The translations under genes were made by a program, and so were the position numbers. The notes under the pieces were generated by a model that worked only from the letters and a program-made list of their open reading frames with translations, had not been told where the DNA came from and did no database searches. A stretch of DNA of 52,619 nucleotides. Origin: JANLUX01 sp031366005. GTDB lineage: Bacteria > Bacteroidota > Bacteroidia > AKYH767-A > OLB10. The stretch covers positions 1 to 52,619 of the forward strand of contig JANLZB010000084.1 in assembly GCA_031366005.1 (NCBI GenBank), written 5' to 3'. Of the stretch, positions 18,472 to 26,400 are shown piece by piece (within the stretch, counting starts at the first letter, position 1; every line of letters begins with the position of its first letter).

Positions 18472-19506
18472 TTACTGAGCAGCAGCTTTAGCAGCTAACG
18501 CTTCACGAATTTGTATTTCTATTTCTTCAGCAAGTTCAGGATTGTCAAGCATCATTTGCTTAACGGCATCACGTCCCTGACCAATCTTAGTGTCGCCATA
18601 ACTAAACCATGAACCACTTTTCTTGATAATGTTATTATCTACACCGAGATCAACGATTTCTCCAACTTTGGAAATTCCTTCTCCATACATAATGTCAAAT
18701 TCAGCAAGGCGGAAAGGAGGTGCCACTTTATTCTTTACCACTTTAACTTTTGTGCGGTTTCCAACAATGTTTTCACCGTCTTTAATCTGACCAATTCTAC
18801 GAATGTCTAAACGTACCGAAGCATAAAACTTAAGCGCATTTCCACCGGTTGTTGTTTCAGGATTACCGAACATAACACCAATTTTTTCACGCAACTGGTT
18901 AATGAAAATACAGCAGCAACCTGAACGGCTGATATTAGCCGTGAGTTTACGCAAAGCCTGTGACATTAAGCGTGCATGTAAACCCATTTTGCTGTCACCC
19001 ATTTCGCCTTCAATTTCACTCTTTGGAGTTAAAGCAGCTACTGAGTCAATCACTATAATATCAATTGCTCCTGAGCGTATCAGGTTATCAGTAATTTCCA
19101 ATGCTTGCTCGCCATTATCAGGTTGAGAGATTAATAAGTTCTCAATATCACAACCTAACTTTTGTGCATACAAACGATCGAAAGCATGTTCTGCATCAAT
19201 AAAAGCAGCAATGCCGCCATTTTTCTGTACCTCAGCTATTGCATGAATAGCCAGTGTGGTTTTACCGGATGATTCAGGTCCATAAATTTCTATCACGCGC
19301 CCTTTTGGAAAACCTCCAATGCCTAACGCATTATCTAAGGAAATGGAACCGGTTGATATCGATTCAATAGCTTCAATGGCATTGTCGCCAAGACGCATGA
19401 TTGTTCCTTTTCCATAAGTTTTCTCAATCTTATCTATTGCTAACTGCAATACTTTTAATTTTTCTTTTGATTCGCTTGCTTCTGTTGCTGCTGCCATTTT
19501 TGCCAT
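18472..19506 (-). CDS. recA: Recombinase RecA
   Basis: The 344-residue protein is a standard RecA. Walker A is GPESSGKT (about 75-82), Walker B is the DIIVIDSVAAL strand, and the MSQALRKL with FINQLREKIGVMFG block includes the DNA-binding L1/L2 surroundings. GGNALKFYASVRLDIRR is highly conserved. The start MAKMAAATEASESKEKL is short and polar as usual. It catalyses homologous strand exchange and, with single-stranded DNA, LexA-type cleavage. No recognisable SOS box was found in the 220-nt leader region. The gene is monocistronic with its own terminator. Confidence 0.99.
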   Translation of the reverse strand: MAKMAAATEASESKEKLKVLQLAIDKIEKTYGKGTIMRLGDNAIEAIESISTGSISLDNALGIGGFPKGRVIEIYGPESSGKTTLAIHAIAEVQKNGGIAAFIDAEHAFDRLYAQKLGCDIENLLISQPDNGEQALEITDNLIRSGAIDIIVIDSVAALTPKSEIEGEMGDSKMGLHARLMSQALRKLTANISRSGCCCIFINQLREKIGVMFGNPETTTGGNALKFYASVRLDIRRIGQIKDGENIVGNRTKVKVVKNKVAPPFRLAEFDIMYGEGISKVGEIVDLGVDNNIIKKSGSWFSYGDTKIGQGRDAVKQMMLDNPELAEEIEIQIREALAAKAAAQ

Positions 19507-19662
19507 TTATTTTTATCGTTGTTATTGATGGATTATCTCTTACAAAAATCAATAAAATTTCACTAATTATCAATTTATAACAGGCTTTTATTTATAAACA
19601 TGGTTTAGGTTCAAAACTTTTTCTTTTTCAAGCCTCCTGGTTTTTTAACCCGGAGTTTTATA

Positions 19663-19702
19663 GAAAAAAAAATCCCGACCAGGTTTTGGATCTGATCGGG
19701 AT
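19663..19702 (-). terminator. rpmE2 terminator
   Basis: Arms ATCCCGACCAG and CTGATCGGGAT pair with one mismatch around an eight-to-nine base loop. On the minus strand the stem is followed by about nine T residues. Confidence 0.88.
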
Positions 19703-19726
19703 AACCCTATTTACCAACATGAAAAC

Positions 19727-20014
19727 TTATTCTTTGTCTGCTTCATCAGCAGTAGCTGTCTTTTTAGTTTTACTGGCGTAACGTGTACGGAATTTGTCCA
19801 CGCGTCCTGCGGTATCAACTAACTTCATCTTACCTGTATAAAATGGATGACTCATGTGAGAAATCTCCAGTTTTACAAGTGGATATTCTTTACCGTCTTC
19901 CCACTTAATGGTTTCTTTGGTTTCAACCGCTGATTTTGAAAGAAATGCGTAATCGCACGAAATGTCTTTAAATACTACAAACCTGTAATTTTTTGGATGT
20001 ATATCTGTCTTCAT
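19727..20014 (-). CDS. rpmE2: 50S ribosomal protein L31, type B
   Basis: The start at 20014 (MKTDIHPKNYRFVVFKDISC) gives 95 residues. A longer frame to 20068 would run through the promoter. The HPKNYR, SHPFYTGKMKLVDTAGRVDKF and RYASK motifs identify L31 type B, which lacks the zinc-binding Cys set of type A. It is a ribosome large-subunit protein at the inter-subunit bridge. The tail KTKKTATADEADKE is a disordered extension. Promoter and terminator are both visible. Confidence 0.97.
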   Translation of the reverse strand: MKTDIHPKNYRFVVFKDISCDYAFLSKSAVETKETIKWEDGKEYPLVKLEISHMSHPFYTGKMKLVDTAGRVDKFRTRYASKTKKTATADEADKE

Positions 20015-20038
20015 TTTATTTGAGTCGTTTTGAGAGGG

Positions 20039-20068
20039 CAAATATAAATATTTAATCGTTTTGAACAA
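20039..20068 (-). promoter_or_regulatory. Bacteroidetes-type promoter of rpmE2
   Basis: On the minus strand TTG (20066-20068) is followed by exactly 19 nt and then TATATTTG (20039-20046), matching the TTTG-N19-TAnnTTTG consensus of the Bacteroidetes primary sigma factor. It lies 24 nt before the L31 start. Confidence 0.85.
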
Positions 20069-20089
20069 TAGGTGGAATAAAAAAATGTT

Positions 20090-20158
20090 TGAGTTATGAA
20101 TTTTGAGTTATGAGTTGATTCCGGGACAGTTAACACATAACTCAAAATTCATAACTCA
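20090..20158. repeat. Inverted pair of heptamer-type repeats
   Basis: The 23-nt arms 20090-20112 and 20136-20158 are perfect reverse complements (TGAGTTATGAATTTTGAG...) with a 23-nt loop. The arms are built from GAGTTAT and GAATTTT heptamers. The element sits between the divergent rpmE2 and beta-helix lipoprotein genes. Confidence 0.88.
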
Positions 20159-20170
20159 TAACTCATTATC

Positions 20171-20178
20171 TATATTTG
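20171..20178 (+). promoter_or_regulatory. Probable -7 box of the beta-helix lipoprotein gene
   Basis: TATATTTG matches the TAnnTTTG box and lies 12 nt before the start codon at 20190. No TTG is found at the proper upstream distance, because the heptamer repeat occupies that position. Confidence 0.5.
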
Positions 20179-20189
20179 CCACTCATCTT

Positions 20190-21641
20190 ATGGTTAAAAT
20201 TTCAAGACTCTTAACATTCATTTTTTTCTCTTTCATTATAATGATGACTTCCTGTAAAAAGGAAGAATTTATTACTGAAGGCGGAGCAAAATTAGAATTC
20301 TCCGAAGATAAAATCTTATTCGATACGGTGTTTGTTTCTATTGGAAGTATTACTAAAAATTTCAGAGTTTACAATAATCACAATCAACCAATTAGAACGA
20401 ACATCAGACTTGCAGGTTCAGGTACCAATTTCAGGATGAATGTGAATGGATTACCAGGAAGAAACTTTAATGATGTGGAGATAAGAGCCAACGATAGTAT
20501 CTGGATTTTTGTGGAAGTTACTGTGGATCCCAATGCTTCAACATTGCCTTATATCCTTACTGATTCCATCGTTTTTGAAACCAATGGAAATGTGCAGGAT
20601 GTTGACCTTGCAGCATGGGGTCAGAATGCACATTTTATTATCGCAGATCATTTTGTGGAAGGACTCCCACCTTATGCTTTAATAGCTCAACAATTAAATG
20701 CAAATATTATTTGGAATAATGATTTGCCTTACGTTGTGTATGGCGGATTTGCTGTTGTTGATTCGTCTCAGACTTTAACGATCAACGAAGGCGTTAGCAT
20801 TCATTTTGGTAATGGTGCTGGCTTATGGGTTTACAAAGGCGGCACTATAAAAGTTAAAGGAACATTAGATAAACCTGTAATATTTCAGGGCTTACGCAGA
20901 GAAAGCAGTTTTGCTGATGAACCCGGTCAATGGGATAGAATATGGATAAATGATGGTGGTGATAATGAGATTGATTATGCCATTATTAAAAACGGTTTTA
21001 TTGGCTTGCAAACGGAAACATTATTTGAACCGCAAATGACCGAGCATTTAAAGCTTTCTAATACCATCATTAAAAACATGGCAGGATTTGGTATTTTCTC
21101 ACGCAATTTTGTGATAGATGGCTACAATAATGTGGTAGCTAATTGCGGATTGTATTGCGCAGCATTTACGATGGGAGGGAGCTATGATTTTACCCACTGC
21201 ACTTTCGCTGATTACTGGAAACTAAACCAGCGGAATACACCACTCATGTATCTGGATAATTATACTGTTATTAATGGTAATGTTTTTACTGATTCTCTCG
21301 CTACCGGTATCCTGAAAGCTGATTTCAAAAACTGCATTATTTATGGAAATAATGATAATGAGCTAGTACTGGATACAAAACCTCAGGTACCTTTAAATTA
21401 TCATTTCATAAATTGTATTCTTAAAACAGATAACAATACATCAACCGGTGACACTTCCCATTTTACATCCATTTATAATTTTAATCCGGGGTTTAAGGAT
21501 ACTGAAGCCAATGACTACCAGATAATCAATGAATCTGACAATATTGGTAACGGTAGTTTTGTAACGGGTCCTATTGTAAATGATTTACTTGGTAAACCGA
21601 GACCAATTGTTTCACCTGATGCAGGAGCTTATCAAAAATAA
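20190..21641 (+). CDS. Lipoprotein with predicted parallel beta-helix
   Basis: The start at 20190 gives 483 residues and a lipoprotein signal (MVKISRLLTFIFFSFIIMMTSC, then KKEEF). The region upstream in frame is repeat DNA. Residues 35-140 form a beta-sandwich-like segment (FDTVFVSIGSITKNFRVYN), similar to Ig-like anchors. From about 230 to 460 there are short repeated strands typical of right-handed beta-helix proteins (NEIDYAIIKNGFIGL, KLSNTIIKNMAGFGIFSRN, FTHCTFADYW). The tail GKPRPIVSPDAGAYQ is common in such proteins (SPDxGAY). It is probably surface exposed and carbohydrate related, but no catalytic site can be assigned. Confidence 0.78.
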   Translation: MVKISRLLTFIFFSFIIMMTSCKKEEFITEGGAKLEFSEDKILFDTVFVSIGSITKNFRVYNNHNQPIRTNIRLAGSGTNFRMNVNGLPGRNFNDVEIRANDSIWIFVEVTVDPNASTLPYILTDSIVFETNGNVQDVDLAAWGQNAHFIIADHFVEGLPPYALIAQQLNANIIWNNDLPYVVYGGFAVVDSSQTLTINEGVSIHFGNGAGLWVYKGGTIKVKGTLDKPVIFQGLRRESSFADEPGQWDRIWINDGGDNEIDYAIIKNGFIGLQTETLFEPQMTEHLKLSNTIIKNMAGFGIFSRNFVIDGYNNVVANCGLYCAAFTMGGSYDFTHCTFADYWKLNQRNTPLMYLDNYTVINGNVFTDSLATGILKADFKNCIIYGNNDNELVLDTKPQVPLNYHFINCILKTDNNTSTGDTSHFTSIYNFNPGFKDTEANDYQIINESDNIGNGSFVTGPIVNDLLGKPRPIVSPDAGAYQK

Positions 21642-21674
21642 TAATCTGTTTTTGAGTTATTACAACAATTTTAT

Positions 21675-22391
21675 TTAGCTGATAAACACCGCCACTAATG
21701 CTCCTGCGGTAATAGTTGCTAATTTATAGAGGTTAAAACGGTGATCGTTATTTGATTCAAAAAGTATGGTGGTGCTGATATGTAAAAAAATTCCAATCAC
21801 TACAGCCATCAGCTGATCATAATATTTACTTACATCCGGAACCATACCGCTGCCTATTAGGTTACTGAATAAAGAACCTGCCGGAACCATCAATGCAAAT
21901 ATTGCAAGGTAAAAAAGAGATTTACCACGTGTAATGCCTGATGCCATAAGCATACTGACTAATGCAAATGCAACCGGTAAATGATGTAATAATATCCCGA
22001 GAAACAATGATTTTGAATTTGCATCAGTAAATTTTTGGGAGAGCGGCATGCCTTCAATAAAACTATGAAGGCACAAACTAAACATCATGGTAAAAGGAAA
22101 TGCATTTGTATGATGTTTGTGAACATGGGTATGTCCGTGCTCAATCCCCTCAGAGAAAAACTCAAGTATGATTTGCAAAAAAAAACCAATCAATACAAAT
22201 ACTCCAACAGATGCACCTGTGTTTTGATATACCTCAGGCATCAGATGAAGTACGCTGATCGCAAACAGAAATGCTCCCGTAAAAGAAAGTGATAATTTTA
22301 AAAAATAAACATTGGTCTTGTTGAAGATAAAATACATTGATCCGCTCAGCATTACAGAGAAAAATAAAAGTATGTATGCTCCTGTGGTCAT
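21675..22391 (-). CDS. ZIP-family divalent metal transporter
   Basis: The 238-residue membrane protein has about eight hydrophobic spans. Helix IV carries LHSFIEGMPLS and helix V GILLHHLPVAFAL, the paired His/Glu metal site of ZIP proteins. A His-rich cytoplasmic loop (HGHTHVHKHH) lies just before helix IV, as in many zinc transporters. It likely imports zinc or another divalent cation across the inner membrane. The ATG shares one base with the TAA of the upstream methyltransferase gene (TAATG), which implies translational coupling. Confidence 0.9.
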   Translation of the reverse strand: MTTGAYILLFFSVMLSGSMYFIFNKTNVYFLKLSLSFTGAFLFAISVLHLMPEVYQNTGASVGVFVLIGFFLQIILEFFSEGIEHGHTHVHKHHTNAFPFTMMFSLCLHSFIEGMPLSQKFTDANSKSLFLGILLHHLPVAFALVSMLMASGITRGKSLFYLAIFALMVPAGSLFSNLIGSGMVPDVSKYYDQLMAVVIGIFLHISTTILFESNNDHRFNLYKLATITAGALVAVFIS

Positions 22392-23131
22392 TATTTTTTC
22401 TGCGCAATTAAAAGCAAACGGTTTGAACTTTGCTGATATTCATTCAAATTATAATCTCCATACACATGTAACAATTTCAATCCTGAATTTTTAAAATATC
22501 GTTCAAAGTCTTGCAGTTTCAATGTGCGTACCTGTTCAGTAAAGGTGCTTTCTTTCGCTCCGTCAACAACAGAAATACGTTTATAAATAAAACCATTTTC
22601 TACTTTTTTGCGAATGTGAAATTCTAACTCACCCACAATTTTCACTTCATAAGGAGCAAGGTCAGCTTCTACCCGTGCAACATTTAAAAAGTCAATCACA
22701 AAATAACTTTTTTCTTTCAGGCTTTGTGATGCTGCCTGAATGCATAATTCATTTTCTTTATCATCCGGAAAATAGCCAAAGCTGGTGAAGAGGTTAAACA
22801 CTGCATCGAAATAATCTTCAAGAAATTTTTTACGCATGTCGTGCTGATAAAAATGCAAGGTCTCATTTTCAAACTGCTTGCAATACTCAATATTTTTTGG
22901 CGACAGATCAATGCCTGTCACATCAAATCCGATGCTGTTTAAATATTTAGCATGCCTGCCTTTGCCACAACCCAAATCCATCACTTTCATTTCCGGTTTT
23001 AAGCAGAGATGCTTAACCAGGTTATTCAATAATTTCTTTGCTTCTTCACCATCACGGTTTTTATAAAGTATGTGATAGTAAGGTGAATCAAACCATGATT
23101 CGTACCAGGTTTTGTCTGCTAAATCTTTCAA
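22391..23131 (-). CDS. Class I SAM-dependent methyltransferase
   Basis: The 246-residue protein has the glycine-rich SAM loop VMDLGCGKGRHAKYL (about 50-64). GIDLSPKNI supplies the acidic residue at the end of strand 2, and a FDAVFNLFTSFGYF strand 4 region follows. The N-terminal WYESWFDSPYYHILYKNRD is a pattern I associate with Bacteroidota class I methyltransferases. The substrate is unknown. It overlaps the ZIP transporter gene by one base. Confidence 0.88.
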   Translation of the reverse strand: MKDLADKTWYESWFDSPYYHILYKNRDGEEAKKLLNNLVKHLCLKPEMKVMDLGCGKGRHAKYLNSIGFDVTGIDLSPKNIEYCKQFENETLHFYQHDMRKKFLEDYFDAVFNLFTSFGYFPDDKENELCIQAASQSLKEKSYFVIDFLNVARVEADLAPYEVKIVGELEFHIRKKVENGFIYKRISVVDGAKESTFTEQVRTLKLQDFERYFKNSGLKLLHVYGDYNLNEYQQSSNRLLLIAQKK

Positions 23132-23164
23132 TTAATAATTGGGTTTTAATGATGTTTGGCAAAA

Positions 23165-23222
23165 CTAATGTTCTATGTTACATTTTCCACAAAATACATA
23201 TCAATCTCTTCTTTAATCTTCG
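23165..23222 (-). pseudogene. Orphan 3' tail of a class III adenylate cyclase gene (copy 1)
   Basis: On the minus strand the sequence encodes KIKEEIDMYFVENVT followed by TAG. This is the last beta-strand region seen at the end of Bacteroidota TPR-adenylate cyclases (GEIDMYFVE). No cyclase domain precedes it. The 44 nt from 23165 to 23208 are identical to the tail at 35032-35075, including 11 nt beyond the stop. Confidence 0.75.
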
Positions 23223-23413
23223 CCAAGAATTATACCTTTTAACACGAAAAAAATTAGTGTAATGAGTAAAATTAGTGGATAGCTGAGGAAACGTAGTAAA
23301 CCAGGAGGAAGTTAAAATTTCAGTTTTTACGTGTACCATTCTTCCATCCGACCGTCCACTAACACTGTGCAATGTCAATGTTCGTTGAAAAAAACATCGA
23401 TATACAGAAAATT

Positions 23414-26400
23414 TTATTTGTGAACGATTTCTACTTTTTTACAAACTAATCCTTGTCTGGTGTAGCATTTAAGCAGATAAATTCCATTGGCAATTTCAGA
23501 TGTGTTCACTACCTGTTTATTTGAAATAGCATCATTATTATAAACTACTTCTCCATACAAACTCATCAGTTCAATTTTTTCCATTGGCAGATTGCTGTTG
23601 CTGTAAACATAAAGATGGTCGCTTGCAGGAACAGGGAAAATATGAATTTCATTTTCAGGATTTAATGTATGTATAGAAACCGTTTGGGTACTGTCAATAT
23701 CAATGGAATCACTTGCCGTATTAAAATCCAATAGCGTTTGCCCGTAGGTGATTGCTGTAATATTATTGACAGCGAATGGAAGCACAATTCTTCCTGTTAC
23801 ATTATCCACCACTACAACTCCCATTGTCCCTAAATAACCAAATCCTGAAGAATTAAAATGATCGGTACGTACCAAAGCCACATCTGCATATCCGGTGGGA
23901 GCAAAAACTTTTTCATAAGTCATCAGGTCAGTGCCCGCTGTACCTAACCAGGAACCTGTGTAATCAAATGTGATGGAATTGGTATCTATCAATGCAGGAT
24001 TAAAGTTGATGGAGAATGCAATTCCATAAATACTATCCACCGGCAAAGCGGATATGCCGAGAAAAATATCAATATTAAGCGCTTGTGAAAGCACTGCCGT
24101 ATCAAGATTGGCAACAAGATATAGCAATGGCGCTGAAGTAATTTGTGGCGGAACTCCCGCTAATCGGAAAGGATGTGTTGATCCGTAATTCAAACTGATG
24201 GCAGTTGTATCATTGTTGTCAACAACTCCGTCTCCGTTACAATCAGCATGCTTGTAATTAAAACCGCTGTTAAAATTTTTACTCCAGTCGGATGCAAATT
24301 GTGGAGTCCATGTAACTAAAGGGTTAGTTCTTTGAGGTCCTGTTTCACCATAGGCTACTCCAATATTTAATACATCAATATTATTAGCCACTAAATCATA
24401 ATTGGCATCTCCGGGCCATACACTGTCCACCGGCACGGCACAGCTTCCGAAAATCCAGCCTGTATTGTTTCCAATATCAATACTGTTATACCCGGCATAA
24501 GCGGTTACACCACCTGTGATGTGAATGTCTTTCAGAAATAAATTATTAAAGCAAAGTGTGTCACTAACCTTTACAATGGTTGCTGAATTATTTAAGGTTC
24601 TTAATCGCAGTGGGTGTGAATTATCATTTTGAATAATCCACTTTCCCATTACAAAAACACTGTCTGTATTTATATCACACAATGCGACTGAATTTTCAAA
24701 AATTAATGTGTCCGCATTACAGTATTGAGGCAGGTAGGTTTGTGAGCCTTTGCAAACTACTTTATTTATGTGGCACGAATCGCCAAAATAACCTGTTGAT
24801 TCAACATAATTGTATTCCTGGTAATTCCCCCCGAAGAAATCACCCGTGTAAAAATTTGTATTTAATGCATTCAATTCTACTCTGGAAGTATCTCCGCACC
24901 TATATCCACCATAAAAATCAGATGATCCGAGGTTAAGATGAACTTTGTTGTTTCCATTTAAACCCACCTGGATGTTGGTACGGATTAAATTATTGTTGCT
25001 TTGCAATGAACCATTGTCAAAATATAAACCATATTGTCCGGTTGAAAGTGAATCGTTCAAATTCCAAAGTCCTGTACCGGAAAAAGTAATTTTATTAAAA
25101 TTAATGGGTTGTAAAGAGTTTCCTGATAATTGGATCACATTGTCGGAGTCATTTGCAGTAAATTCAATATCACGATCAACTTTAAAATTCACTCCTGGTG
25201 TAAGAATCAGTGAACCGCCAACAGAAAGCAAATCAAAATATTCCTGGTTAACAATTGTAGGATTTAATTGTACTCCTGTCCAATCCATATTATTGAAATA
25301 GACTTTATCCTGGTTGAGTACTACTGTATCTCCATTAATTGAAAAGGAGTTTGCATCAAAATGAACATTATCGTAACGTGAGGGAAAACAACCTGCTGTT
25401 CCTCCGCCACTGCTTAATGACCAATGTTGCGTATCATTCCAATTGCCTGCGCCTCCAATCCAATAATAATCTTTATTGGTAACGGAAGATGGTGAAATAG
25501 CCCAGCCTGTATTATTACCCAAATCAAGGCAATGAGTGGCAGCAAAAAATGCACCGCCTGTAGCGTTAATATTATTTATCGCCACATAATCAGCGGAGAC
25601 AATTCCTGAAGCAACAATTAACGATGACTGCAATGGCTGATCTAAAGATTGAATCCTACAGTATTTTTCACAACCGGCATCACCATTTATTGAAAGGTAA
25701 TTATTGATTCGTAATGAATCCTGGATAAATAATGTGTAATCGGAATTTTGCAACAGCATTGTATCTATTGTTAATCCATTGCTATTGCTCAGCCGGGCAT
25801 CTTTTTTAAGAATTAGATTTTTAAGATGACCATAGTTATCTGCGCCATAGTAATAGTCAACGGATAGTGTTCCTATAGTAATTAAGCTATCATACATTGC
25901 AAAACTTCCTGCTTCAATGGTTGCATTTGCAGCAAAAAGTATGGGAACCTGTGCGTAATTATAAATTAGTATTTGAACAGCACGGACTGTACTAACGTTC
26001 AAATAAACTTGAGGAGGATTTAATGTTGCGGAATTGAAAATATTAATAGAGGATGCTGTTATTGGGTTGCTGGCAGAGTTAAATTTTCCTTTCTGAAAAT
26101 AAAGATAGCCATTGCAGATCAGTGAATCTCCCAACACATATCCCGGTAATGAATCACCATCCATAAAAACAGCGTAATCGTTTGCGGTAAGGCTGTGTCC
26201 GGCAGAAGTAATGGTCTTTAGTGAATTGCTTTTTCCAAAATGCAAATTTATTTTGACGTTCCAGTTCATTTGAGGAACCAGGGTGAGCGAGCCATTGATA
26301 TAAAATTCGTAATTAATACTCACCGAATCAAAAACGAATGAGGGATTAAATGTTGTGCCTGTCCAATCCATCGAAGCACAACCCTGGTTTGGATGAGAAG

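Noticed and set aside
19507..19726. SOS box upstream of recA
   Set aside because: No convincing palindromic LexA site was found by eye in the leader.
23178..23378. 66-codon minus-strand frame downstream of the giant T9SS gene
   Set aside because: It reads the cyclase tail in the wrong frame and the rest has no protein-like features.
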